From: Humibacillus xanthopallidus
GTDB taxonomy: Bacteria; Actinomycetota; Actinomycetes; Actinomycetales; Dermatophilaceae
DNA length: 64,000 nt
NCBI RefSeq assembly: GCF_006717145.1
Contig: NZ_VFQF01000003.1
Location: 248,001-312,000, forward strand
Reading direction: 5' to 3'
Part shown: one piece after another, positions 41,168 through 49,731 of the stretch
How positions within the stretch are numbered: the stretch's first letter is position 1
How the letters are laid out: each line of letters starts with the position of its first letter
Notes under the pieces: generated by a model
Told to the model about the DNA's origin: nothing
Database searches by the model: none
What the model saw: the letters and a program-made list of their open reading frames with translations, nothing else
Translations under genes and position numbers: made by a program

Positions 41168-41851
41168 TCAGCCCGCTGCGGTGACGCCCGTCGCCGTGGC
41201 CGTCGGCGTCGTGCAGGTCGCGCTGGCCGGGGTCGTGAGCGTCACGTCGGTGACGACGGCGCCGATGAGCTCGGCGACCCCGCCGAGCGAGGAGTCGGTG
41301 AGGTCGAAGGAGCGGGCGAGGTCGTCGGTCACCGACAGGGTGATGGGCTCGCTCTCGGTGTCGTCGGGGGGTGGTAGCGTCGCCGTGCCGCCGGACGTGA
41401 GGCTGCCGGAGTCGACCGGCGTCGCGCGCAGAGCGGTGAGGGCGTCCAACAGCTGCTGGCGCTGCACCTTCGTCAGCGTGCACGTGCGGCCGTGGACGAG
41501 GCGAGTGTTCACGACGACCCGGCCGCTGATCTCGACGACGACACGGTCGTCGAAGCCCGCGATGCCCCCGGTGCGTCGCAGGGTCATCGGGAACTTCGGG
41601 CCCGGCTCGTCGGGGCCGCTGCCCACGCCGCCGTCACCGTTGGCGCGGTCGATGTCGTTGCCCGTGTCGATGCCCGAGTTGGCGCCACCGGCCGAGTCGC
41701 CGGAGGAGTCGCTGGTGGACCCGCCGTCGGACGGCAGGTTCTGGGTCGTCGATCCGACCCCGTTCACGGACGCAGTGAAACTGCACCCCCCGAGCAGGAG
41801 TGCACTCACGGCCACCCCTGCGCACACGCTTGCGCGCCACATGCTGTCCAT
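41168..41851 (-). CDS. putative lipoprotein of unknown function
   Basis: The 227-residue protein has a lipoprotein signal peptide ending LLLGGCSF near residue 20, then a long Gly/Ser/Asp-rich linker (about residues 30-85), and a C-terminal domain of about 130 residues. The latter holds RTCTLTKVQRQQLLDALTAL and closes in a Thr/Ala-rich tail with two late cysteines. The ATG at 41851 is chosen; an ATG three codons later is equally possible. Convergent with the M4 protease gene. No family recognised. Confidence 0.75.
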   Translation of the reverse strand: MDSMWRASVCAGVAVSALLLGGCSFTASVNGVGSTTQNLPSDGGSTSDSSGDSAGGANSGIDTGNDIDRANGDGGVGSGPDEPGPKFPMTLRRTGGIAGFDDRVVVEISGRVVVNTRLVHGRTCTLTKVQRQQLLDALTALRATPVDSGSLTSGGTATLPPPDDTESEPITLSVTDDLARSFDLTDSSLGGVAELIGAVVTDVTLTTPASATCTTPTATATGVTAAG

Positions 41852-42021
41852 CTTGCGCCCATCTGCCCCATGGTGCACGTGGGACAGGCGGGAACGCTGA
41901 CAACACTTCGGTGAAGATCTCAAGTGGCAGGCCTCGGGGTGTGGGTGTTGGCTCGACCGGGTGGAGCGGGTCGCAGGTCGCGACGCGAACCACCCATCCG
42001 GCATACGAAAGGGACCACCGA

Positions 42022-44034
42022 GTGATACCCCACGACACGATCGACCGAACGCCAGGAGCGTCGGCAAGTGCCTCCGCCGCCAGCCTCTCCTCACCACCGC
42101 GGGCGCGGACCCGTCGGCGCTCGATCGCGGCGCTCGCGGCGGCTGCTGCCGTCATCGGCGGCGTCGCGCTGGCAGCCGGCCCGTCGGCGCAGGCCCAGGT
42201 GACGTCCGTCGGTGACGATGCGGGCAGCCGCGAGCGGGCTTTCGCCGCAGCGTCGGTCGAGTTCGGGGTGCCGCAGCCCGTGCTCGAGGCCGTCTCCTAC
42301 GCGCAGACCCGCTGGGACTTCAACCCCGGCCACAGCACGTCGGGTGGCTACGGTCCGATGCACCTCGTCGACGCGAGCCTCGGGTCCGCGTCGGAGGCCA
42401 AGGGGCTGGGCGGCCCGACCACCCGGGTTGCGGACGCCGAGGCTCCGGTGGCCGACACCCTCTCGCGCGCTGCGGCGCTCACTGGGCTCGACAAGGACGC
42501 CCTGCGCACCGACGAGCTCGCCAACATCCGCGGCGGCGCCGCGGTACTCGCGGCCGAGCAGCGCACCCTCGGCCTGCCCCTGGGCGCCACGACGAGCCCG
42601 GGCGCGTGGTATGCGGCCGTCGCCGACTCCTCGGGGTCCGCGCAGGAGGACGTCGCCGCGGCCTTCGCCGACGACACCTTCGCGGTCATCACCTCCGGGG
42701 CGGCTCGCCGCACCGTCGACGGCAAGGACGTCTCGCTCCTCCCGGCGCGGGTGAGCCCGGACACGACCCAGATCGGCAGACTCGGTCTCGTGAAGAAGAA
42801 GGACCGGGGCCCCGTCGACTGCCCGCCGGGGCTCGACTGCGAGTGGGTGCCGGCGCCCTACGAGAAGCTGGGCTCTGACCCCGGCGACTACGGCAACCAC
42901 GACCTCGCGAGCCGTCCGTCGTCGCCGAAGATCACGAACATCGTCATCCACAACACCGAGGCGAGCTACGACACGACCCTCAAGCTCGTCACCGACCCGA
43001 CCTACCTCTCGTGGCAGTACTCGCTCCGCTCGTCGGACGGGCACATCGCGCAGCACCTCGCGCCGCAGGACGTCGGTTGGCACGCGGGCAACTGGTACGT
43101 CAACAGCCACTCGATCGGCCTCGAGCACGAGGGCTTCGCGGCGACGGGCGCGCAGTGGTTCAGCGAGTCGATGTACCGCTCGTCGGCGCGACTCGTGAAG
43201 TACCTCGCCCGCAAGTACGACATCCCGCTCGACATGCAGCACATCTTCGGCCACGACCAGATCCCGGGTGTGACTCCGGGTCTCGTTGCCGGGATGCACT
43301 GGGACCCGGGGCCCTACTGGAACTGGGAGCGCTACTTCCAGCTCCTCGGCGCGCCGCTCAACGCGCACGCCGCCGACGGCGCGGTCGACCTCGTGCGCAT
43401 CGTGCCCGGCTTCGAGGGCAACGTGCAGCCGCTCACCTCGTGCACGACGACTGGCGTCCCGTGCGAGCCGCAGGGCACGAACTTCGTCTACCTGCACCAG
43501 GCCCCGTCGGAGGACGCGCCCTACGTCAACGACATCGCGCTGCGCCCCAACGGCTCACCCGCGACGACCCGCGTGTCCGACATCGGCGCTCGCGCCCAGG
43601 CGGGCCTGACCTTCGCCGTCGCCGAGCGCAAGGGTGACTGGACCGCCATCTGGTTCAACGGCGTCAAGGGCTGGTTCCACAACCCGGCGAGCGACCCGAC
43701 CGCGATCCCCGTGGCCGGCTCCTACGTCGTGCCCAAGGCGGGGGTCGCGCAGGTGCCCGTCTACGGTCGCGCCTACCCCGAGGCGTCGGCCTACCCGGCC
43801 GGCATCCCCGTGCAGTCGCTCGCACCGCTGCAGTATGCGTTCACGCCGGGTCAGCGGTATGCCGTCGGCGACCTCACCGTCCCCACGGACTACTACCGCG
43901 CGACGACGTTCTCGCTCGACACCCCGAACGACCACGTCGACGTGGTCGGGCAGGACCGCTACTACCAGATCTCGCTCGGCCACCGCTTCGCCTTCGTCCG
44001 GGCAGCCGACGTCGACGTCGTCAAGGCCCACTGA
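42022..44034 (+). CDS. secreted N-acetylmuramoyl-L-alanine amidase with extra domains
   Basis: The 670-residue protein starts with a basic stretch and a signal-type helix (IAALAAAAAVIGGVALAAG, cleavage near residue 60). Residues about 70-220 resemble a lysozyme-like fold with GYGPMHLVD. The amidase_2 domain (about 300-460) has zinc ligands in VIHNTEASYD and FGHDQIPG. The last 190 residues look SH3-like and would bind cell wall. GTG 42022 with AAAGGG upstream is preferred. It likely cuts the amide bond between MurNAc and the stem peptide. Confidence 0.87.
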   Translation: MIPHDTIDRTPGASASASAASLSSPPRARTRRRSIAALAAAAAVIGGVALAAGPSAQAQVTSVGDDAGSRERAFAAASVEFGVPQPVLEAVSYAQTRWDFNPGHSTSGGYGPMHLVDASLGSASEAKGLGGPTTRVADAEAPVADTLSRAAALTGLDKDALRTDELANIRGGAAVLAAEQRTLGLPLGATTSPGAWYAAVADSSGSAQEDVAAAFADDTFAVITSGAARRTVDGKDVSLLPARVSPDTTQIGRLGLVKKKDRGPVDCPPGLDCEWVPAPYEKLGSDPGDYGNHDLASRPSSPKITNIVIHNTEASYDTTLKLVTDPTYLSWQYSLRSSDGHIAQHLAPQDVGWHAGNWYVNSHSIGLEHEGFAATGAQWFSESMYRSSARLVKYLARKYDIPLDMQHIFGHDQIPGVTPGLVAGMHWDPGPYWNWERYFQLLGAPLNAHAADGAVDLVRIVPGFEGNVQPLTSCTTTGVPCEPQGTNFVYLHQAPSEDAPYVNDIALRPNGSPATTRVSDIGARAQAGLTFAVAERKGDWTAIWFNGVKGWFHNPASDPTAIPVAGSYVVPKAGVAQVPVYGRAYPEASAYPAGIPVQSLAPLQYAFTPGQRYAVGDLTVPTDYYRATTFSLDTPNDHVDVVGQDRYYQISLGHRFAFVRAADVDVVKAH

Positions 44035-44045
44035 CCCCACTCCAC

Positions 44046-44238
44046 CAATCGAAAGAGCAGTTCGTCGTCTCGAGGATGGCCGACGAACTGCTCTCTCGAT
44101 TTCCCGGGGGCGCCAAGGCAGCCCCAAACCCCGATCGAAAGAGCAGTTCGTCGTCTCGAGGATGGCCGACGAACTGCTCTCTCGATTTGCAGGGGGGCGC
44201 CAGCGGGTCCAAACCCCGATCGAAAGAGCAGTTCGTCG
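44046..44238. repeat. dispersed hairpin repeat, locus B (five copies before the IS30 element)
   Basis: Forward copies of the GAAAGAGCAGTTCGTCG unit start near 44046, 44133 and 44218. Reverse-complement copies end near 44102 and 44188, with TCTCGAT in place of TTTCGAT. Adjacent pairs form stems around a TCTCGAGGATGGC loop. The third forward copy has lost its partner to the IS30 insertion; its other half is at 45.56 kb. Confidence 0.88.
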
Positions 44239-44249
44239 TCTGGCGGATT

Positions 44250-45543
44250 CCAGTGGTCGTCGCAACACCCGTGTGAAGGGTGTTGTCAATGGTGGGATGC
44301 AGTGGAGCGCGGCAGGGTCGTCCCCCGGTACGTCGTGAGGTGTGGCGGCGGTTCTGGGAGCTGACCCGGGCCGGGGCCTCGGTGGAGGCCGCCGCCGCCG
44401 GTGTCGGGATCACCCCGACGCCGGCGTGGCGCCAGTTCCGCAAGGCTGGTGGGGTGAACCCACGACTGAAGCCGCCGTCCGGGCGGTACCTGTCCTTCGA
44501 GCAGCGCGAGCTGATCGCGGTGTGGGCCGCGGAGAAGGCCGGGGTCCGCGAGATCGCCCGGCGTCTGGGCCGGTCGCCCTCGACGGTCAGCCGCGAGCTG
44601 GTGCGTAACGCCCGGTTCGCGGTGCCCGCCCCGTCCGCGCCGCCGGGGACGCGCCCGTCGCCTCGGCCCTACCTGGCCTCGGTCGCCCAGGCCCGGGCCG
44701 AGGCCCGCGGCCGGCGACCGAAGCCAGGCAAGCTGGCCAGCAACCCGCGCCTGGCCCGGTACGTGCAGGACAAGCTGGGCGGGCCGTCGCGGTGGAGCCC
44801 GGAACAGATCAGCGCCACGCTCGCCCGGACCTACGCGCACGATAAGACCATGCAGGTCAGCCACGAGACGATCTACCAGGCGTTGTACGTCCAGGGCCGC
44901 GGCGGGCTGCGCCGTGAGCTGGCCAGCTGCCTGCGGACCGGGCGCGCGGTCCGGCGCCCCCACCGCAACCCCGGCCAGCGCCGCACCCGGGTCCCGGACG
45001 AGCTGCTGATCAGCAACCGCCCGGCCGAGGCCGCCGACCGGGCCGTGCCCGGGCACTGGGAAGGAGACCTCATCATCGGCGCCGACAGCGGCTCGGCAAT
45101 CGGCACCCTGGTCGAGCGGACCACCCGCTACACGATGCTGCTGCACCTGCCCGGCCGCCACGACGCGGTCGCGGTCCGCGACGCGATGAGCCACGCGATC
45201 ACCACCCTGCCCGCTCACCTGTGGCGGTCCCTGACCTGGGACCAAGGCTCGGAGATGGTCGGCGCCCACACCGACATCCACCTCGCCACCGGGTTGCCGA
45301 TCTACTTCTGCGACCCCCACTCACCCTGGCAGCGCGGCACGAACGAAAACACCAACGGGCTTCTGCGCCAGTACTTCCCCAAAAGCACCGACCTGTCCAC
45401 CCACACCGAGGCACACCTCAACGACGTCGCCGCAGCCCTCAACGCCCGACCCCGGAAAACCCTGACCTGGGACACCCCAGCCCAAGCCCTGGCCAAGCTA
45501 CTCTCAGGCACCAACGAGTCACGTGTTGCTACGACCCCTTGAA
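44250..45543 (+). mobile_element. IS30-family insertion sequence
   Basis: The element contains one transposase gene and has imperfect terminal inverted repeats: GGTCGTCGCAACACCCG near 44255 and, in complement, GGTCGTAGCAACACGTG ending near 45536. The ends are approximate, and I saw no clear short target duplication. It splits one copy of the hairpin repeat, whose two halves flank it. Confidence 0.8.
44289..45542 (+). CDS. IS30-family transposase
   Basis: The 417-residue protein has an N-terminal helix-turn-helix region with REIARRLGRSPSTVSREL near residue 92. The DDE catalytic core includes Asp in HWEGDLIIGA, Asp in LTWDQGSEM and Glu in GTNENTNGLLRQY, the IS30 signature, closing with LNARPRKTL. 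It looks intact and could be active. ATG 44289 is preferred to GTG 44280. The stop codon lies at the very end of the right inverted repeat, so the reading frame runs to the element's edge. Confidence 0.93.
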   Translation: MVGCSGARQGRPPVRREVWRRFWELTRAGASVEAAAAGVGITPTPAWRQFRKAGGVNPRLKPPSGRYLSFEQRELIAVWAAEKAGVREIARRLGRSPSTVSRELVRNARFAVPAPSAPPGTRPSPRPYLASVAQARAEARGRRPKPGKLASNPRLARYVQDKLGGPSRWSPEQISATLARTYAHDKTMQVSHETIYQALYVQGRGGLRRELASCLRTGRAVRRPHRNPGQRRTRVPDELLISNRPAEAADRAVPGHWEGDLIIGADSGSAIGTLVERTTRYTMLLHLPGRHDAVAVRDAMSHAITTLPAHLWRSLTWDQGSEMVGAHTDIHLATGLPIYFCDPHSPWQRGTNENTNGLLRQYFPKSTDLSTHTEAHLNDVAAALNARPRKTLTWDTPAQALAKLLSGTNESRVATTP

Positions 45544-45561
45544 CCCGCCTCTCGAGGTGGC

Positions 45562-45582
45562 CGACGAACTGCTCTCTCGATC
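45562..45582. repeat. orphan half of the dispersed hairpin repeat
   Basis: GACGAACTGCTCTCTCGAT here is the reverse-complement half of the unit interrupted by the IS30 element. It abuts the stop codon of the penicillin-binding protein gene, which lies only a few bases away, and is preceded by CTCGAGGTGGCC, the usual loop sequence. Confidence 0.85.
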
Positions 45583-45584
45583 GG

Positions 45585-47561
45585 TCAGCTGGGGGTGTAG
45601 GCCTTGAGGAAGCTGAGGATGAAGGGGGCGGACCCGGTGACGCCGTTGTCGCCGACCTCGTTGTAGGCCGCGATCGCGATGTCGCCCTTGCCGGCGACCA
45701 TCCACGTGTGGGTGTCGGGCGGGTTCTTCGTGCCGAACTCGGCCGTGCCCGTCTTGGCGTACTCGACCCCGACCGGCTTCAGCACCGTGCCGGACCCCTC
45801 GTTGACGACGGCGCGCATCTCCTGGCGCAGCACCTCGGCCTCCTTGGGGTCGAGCGGCATCGCGGGTGCCGGCAGCGCGGGCGCCCCGGCCACGAGGCTG
45901 GGCCGCACGGTCTGCCCCTTCATCACGGACGCGACGACGAGGGCCATCGTGAGCGGTGACGCCTCGACCTTGCCCTGGCCGATGAAGGAGGCGGCGTGCT
46001 CGACGACGTCGTCGGTTGCCGGCACCGAACCGAGGAATCCGGTGAAGGGCAGGTCGAGCTTCTCGCCCATGCCGAGCGACTGTGCCGCGCTCGTCAGCTC
46101 GTCCTGGCTGACCTTCTCGTGCTGGCTGATGAAGGCCGTGTTGCAGGAGTAGGCGAGCGCCGTCTGCATGGGGATGTCGCCCAGCTTGTCCTTCGGGTAG
46201 GTCGTGTAGTTGCTGAAGCGGCGCCCGTTGACGGTGAGCGTCTCGGTGCACGGGAGCTTGGTGTCAGCCGTCGCACCCTTGCGCACGAGGGCGAGCGAGC
46301 TGACGATCTTGAACGTCGACCCCGGCGCCGCCTTGCCGGCGAGGGCGAGCGTCGAGCCCTTGGCGCCCGGGCCGACGGCAGCGGCGAGCACCTCGCCCGT
46401 CGACACCTTGACGACGACGAGGGCGGTGGGCCGGGCGGTCTGCTTGGCGAGCGCGGCCTCGGCCGCTGTCTGCGCGCTGGAGTCGAGGCTGATCTTGAGG
46501 GGCTGGCCCTCGGTCGAGACCTCGGCGAAGAGCTCGCGCTGGTCGATGGAGCTGCCGTCGGCTCCGCGCTTCACGGCGCGCACGGAGAGCCCGGGTGTGC
46601 CGCGCAGCTGCTTGTCGTAGCGGTACTCCAGCCCGCTCTGCCCCACGTCGTCACCGGCCTGGAGCACTCCGCCGGAGTCCTTGACCTGCTCGGCGGTGGC
46701 CTCGCCGACGGTCCCGAGGATCGGGGCGGCGAAGGTGCGGCTCGGCCCGAGCACCTTGAGCGCCGGCACGGTCAGTGATCCCTTGACGGCGTCGATGGCG
46801 GCGCCCTGCTTCGCCAGCACCGGGTCGTCGGAGCGCAGCGTGATCGCCTCGACGAAGGCCTTGCTGCCGGCGGAGGACACCTTCGCGGCATACCGCCCGG
46901 GGTCGATGCCGACGAGGGCCGCGAGCTGCTTGGCGGAGGAGGTGGCGGCGGCGCCCGACACCTTCGACTTGTCGATGCCGATGACGGCGACCTCGCGCTC
47001 GGTCATCAGCTTGGCGCCGTTGGCGTCGACGATGTCGGCGCGGCGGGGCCACGTGCTCTTGATCGCGAGCGTCTCGTCGGCTGTGAGCTGCGGGGCCACG
47101 ACGGCAGGCGACCACGAGACCTGCCACACGTTGTCGACGAGGCGCATCGGCACCGTGGTCGTGTAGGTCCAGTCAGTGGGTGCCGCGGACACGTCCCAGC
47201 GGGTCTGCAGGGTCGCGGTCGCGGCATCCTTGGCATCGTTGGCCTTGACCGAGGTGACCGTGACCTCGGGCCGCAGCGTGCCGAGGTCCTTGTAGGCCTT
47301 GGCGACGAAGGCGGTCGCCGCTGCCGGCTGCGTCGACCCCGAGAACGTCACGCCCGACAGGTCGCCCTTCGCGAGGCCGGTCGCCAGCGCCTTGGCGGTG
47401 TCCTCGGGTGCCGGCGCCTGCTCGAAGAGCGAGCAGCCGGCGCTCAGCCCGAGCACGAGCACACCGCCGAGGGCGGCAGCGACGGTCGATCGGGCGCGTC
47501 GGGTGCGCGAGGTGCCGGACATGGGCACACGGTACGTGCCGCCTCTGTGCGCGGTGGTCAT
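45585..47561 (-). CDS. MecA-like class B penicillin-binding protein (transpeptidase)
   Basis: The 658-residue protein has a lipobox-like signal segment (VLVLGLSAGC, Cys43), an NTF2-like MecA N-terminal domain (about 50-165), a PBP dimerisation domain and a transpeptidase domain. The catalytic motifs are STFK (S415), SCN (S472) and KTGT (K603). It should cross-link peptidoglycan at the outer face of the membrane. The start at 47561 overlaps the upstream stop as ATGA, so the two genes are coupled; a later ATG at 47522 is possible. The orphan repeat lies right at its 3' end. Confidence 0.88.
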   Translation of the reverse strand: MTTAHRGGTYRVPMSGTSRTRRARSTVAAALGGVLVLGLSAGCSLFEQAPAPEDTAKALATGLAKGDLSGVTFSGSTQPAAATAFVAKAYKDLGTLRPEVTVTSVKANDAKDAATATLQTRWDVSAAPTDWTYTTTVPMRLVDNVWQVSWSPAVVAPQLTADETLAIKSTWPRRADIVDANGAKLMTEREVAVIGIDKSKVSGAAATSSAKQLAALVGIDPGRYAAKVSSAGSKAFVEAITLRSDDPVLAKQGAAIDAVKGSLTVPALKVLGPSRTFAAPILGTVGEATAEQVKDSGGVLQAGDDVGQSGLEYRYDKQLRGTPGLSVRAVKRGADGSSIDQRELFAEVSTEGQPLKISLDSSAQTAAEAALAKQTARPTALVVVKVSTGEVLAAAVGPGAKGSTLALAGKAAPGSTFKIVSSLALVRKGATADTKLPCTETLTVNGRRFSNYTTYPKDKLGDIPMQTALAYSCNTAFISQHEKVSQDELTSAAQSLGMGEKLDLPFTGFLGSVPATDDVVEHAASFIGQGKVEASPLTMALVVASVMKGQTVRPSLVAGAPALPAPAMPLDPKEAEVLRQEMRAVVNEGSGTVLKPVGVEYAKTGTAEFGTKNPPDTHTWMVAGKGDIAIAAYNEVGDNGVTGSAPFILSFLKAYTPS

Positions 47562-48658
47562 CGCGCTGCCGCGTCTCCGGTATGTCGTCCGGCCGGCTCT
47601 GGTTCCAACGGCTCGTCCGTGCGTGGCGGCGTCGGCCCTTGGCTGGGCGCCGTCGGGATGGGCGGCGCCGCCGCCTCGCCAGGCCCTGCCGCGCCCTCGC
47701 GCGAGCCGTCGCCGGCAGGCCGGAGTCGGGTCAGGAGCAGCGAGGCGGCGAGCCCGATGACGACGGCCAGCACGAGTGGTCCGGGGCGGTAGGCGAGGAG
47801 GGCCTGCACGAAGACGTCCTGCCCGGACGCCGCGACCTCGCGCACCGTGCCGGGTAGCCCGTAGCCCGGGCGGAGGAGCACGGTGATGTTGGCGAGCATG
47901 GTGATGGCGGCCTCGAGCACCCACACCATCGCCAGCGCGACGATCCAGGTGATGACCCGGCGGGCGGGGCGCAGGCCGACGGTGGCCAGGGCCAGCCCGA
48001 GCAGGATGCCGACGAGCCACCGGGTCTGGCCGACGAAGCGGTAGGCGGCAGCGGAGCCGAGCAGCGCCACGGTCAGGGCCGACAGCCAGTTGACGGTGAG
48101 GACGGCGAGCGGAGCCGCGGCAAGGGCGCGCAGCACCGGCTTCCCGTAGGCGACGCAGAGGCCGAGGACGAAGCCGACGATGCTGCACGCCATGGCCAGG
48201 ACGACGAGGGGCCGCAGCACGCGCGGGTCGCCGTCGAAGGTTCCGGCGGACTGGCGGGCGGCCCCTGCTGACTGGACCACCGTGTAGGCGGTGGCGGCGA
48301 GAGCGCCGGAGAGGGCTGCGACCGCTCTGCGGATCCGCTTGCTGCCGTGGGGTGCCGACCACAGGACCGCCAGCGCCGAGACGGCCCCGGCGCACAGCGT
48401 GAGGACGACGAGCAGTGGCAGCTGGCCCGTGACGAAGGGCAGGGTCGAGAGGTAGGGCTCGGGCGGTCGCTCCCGGGCGGTCGTCAGGCGCGGTGTGATC
48501 CGAAGGCCCGTGACGACCCACGGAAGTGCTCCGACGACCCACCAGCCGGCGAAGGCGAGGGGGGCGACGGGCCACACCCGGCTGCGCAGGGGTCGGCGCG
48601 CGAAGCGGTCAGCCGGCCGGCTGATCGCCTCGTCGGGGACCTCGACGGCGTCGTCCAC
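47558..48658 (-). CDS. polytopic membrane protein coupled to the penicillin-binding protein
   Basis: The 366-residue protein has about eight hydrophobic segments between residues 30 and 310 and a Pro/Gly/Glu-rich cytoplasmic tail of about 55 residues. I recognise no family. It starts at GTG 48658, and its TGA overlaps the ATG of the PBP gene, so both should be made together. A role in cell-wall synthesis, for example as a partner or lipid-linked precursor protein, is inferred only from that coupling. Confidence 0.78.
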   Translation of the reverse strand: MDDAVEVPDEAISRPADRFARRPLRSRVWPVAPLAFAGWWVVGALPWVVTGLRITPRLTTARERPPEPYLSTLPFVTGQLPLLVVLTLCAGAVSALAVLWSAPHGSKRIRRAVAALSGALAATAYTVVQSAGAARQSAGTFDGDPRVLRPLVVLAMACSIVGFVLGLCVAYGKPVLRALAAAPLAVLTVNWLSALTVALLGSAAAYRFVGQTRWLVGILLGLALATVGLRPARRVITWIVALAMVWVLEAAITMLANITVLLRPGYGLPGTVREVAASGQDVFVQALLAYRPGPLVLAVVIGLAASLLLTRLRPAGDGSREGAAGPGEAAAPPIPTAPSQGPTPPRTDEPLEPEPAGRHTGDAAAR

Positions 48659-48771
48659 CCGCAGATCCGATCATGAGATGCCGACATCCTGCAATCGGAA
48701 GTGCAGGACTGTTACCCGGCACCGACAACCGAGCGGCCCACGAACGCAACGCCGCTCCGCCCACAGGCTGC

Positions 48772-48907
48772 CGACGAACTGCTCTCTCGATTGGGTAGGG
48801 GCCGACGAACTGCTCTCTCGATTGGGTGCGGTGCCCTAGATCAGGGGGGCGCCCACACCTCTCGATCGAGAGAGCACTTTGTCGGCCGACGGACTTCTCT
48901 CTCGATT
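48772..48907. repeat. dispersed hairpin repeat, locus C (four copies, two degenerate)
   Basis: Good copies of GACGAACTGCTCTCTCGATTG lie at about 48772 and 48803, in the same orientation. A degenerate inverted copy (GATCGAGAGAGCACTTTGTC) near 48864 pairs with another degenerate copy at 48886. They fill most of the 254-bp spacer between two minus-strand genes. Confidence 0.8.
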
Positions 48908-48912
48908 GGGGG

Positions 48913-49557
48913 TCAGGGGCGGTGGGGTCTCCAGAGCTGGACCGAGGCGACCGGTTCGAAGCCGGCTGCGAGGGCCGCGCGCAGGGCACGGGCGTTGCCG
49001 GGGGCGCAGGCGGCGACGACGACCTGGTCGCGCGGCACGAGGGTGAGGGCTGCCTGGGTGACCTTCGCGCCGGTGTGGCCCTTGCTCGGGTCGACCTCGA
49101 TGCCGAGCTCGGGCAGGCCGCCCAGCCCCGTCGCGAGGGTCACGAGTGTGTGGTCGTCGGCGGCGGCATACCCGAAGGTGGCGACGCCGGCGCGCACGAC
49201 GGTGGCGTGCTCGGCGCGCGGGTGGTTGCGCAGGTCGCTGCGGGGTACGAGGGCGGGCTCACCGCCGAGCCCGCTCGCGACGAGCACGACGTCGAGGGCG
49301 TCGATCCAGCCGTCGCCAGCCAGGCCGGCGACGAGCCGGGGGTTGGTGGCTCCCCCGAATCCGTTGGCGCCCAGGGCGTCGATGCGCGTGTCGGGCACGT
49401 CGTCGGCGACAGCGATGAGGGCGTGCCCGGTGAGCGCCACGACGCCCTCGACCCCGTCGCGCCAGGGCTCCACGCGCTCCCACGCGCCGTCGACGTCGGG
49501 GAACTCGCCGCGGGCGGCGTTGCTCAGGACCTGCGCGATGGGGTGCACGCCGCCCAT
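48913..49557 (-). CDS. hypothetical protein, possibly GNAT-like
   Basis: The 214-residue protein is not recognised with confidence. Its last 25 residues (NARALRAALAAGFEPVASVQLWRP) resemble the C-terminal end of GNAT acetyltransferases, but the acetyl-CoA loop is not obvious. The middle has repeated VTLATGLGGLPELGIEVD-type strands. ATG 49557 is used because residues before it in the longer frame look non-coding. The divergent neighbour is the App1 gene, with 174 bp between starts. Confidence 0.65.
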   Translation of the reverse strand: MGGVHPIAQVLSNAARGEFPDVDGAWERVEPWRDGVEGVVALTGHALIAVADDVPDTRIDALGANGFGGATNPRLVAGLAGDGWIDALDVVLVASGLGGEPALVPRSDLRNHPRAEHATVVRAGVATFGYAAADDHTLVTLATGLGGLPELGIEVDPSKGHTGAKVTQAALTLVPRDQVVVAACAPGNARALRAALAAGFEPVASVQLWRPHRP

Positions 49558-49731
49558 CCAACAACGGAGCTCGCGGCTCCGCCCGCCGATCCCACAACCC
49601 GAGCCCAGCACCCGACCCCACGACCCGACGCGACCCGAGGCGACCGAGACCCCGCGACGTCACGAGCCGGCCACTCCGAGGACGCCCGGCGCCACCCGAC
49701 GGCCGTCGCCCGCGGCAGGTAGGTTGAGCAC

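Noticed and set aside
42091-43497. Long minus-strand frame opposite the amidase gene
   Set aside because: The plus strand encodes a recognisable amidase with its zinc ligands, so this is a shadow.
48940-48970. tRNA-like GGTTCGAAGCC sequence
   Set aside because: It lies inside a coding frame, and no acceptor stem or other tRNA arms fit around it.
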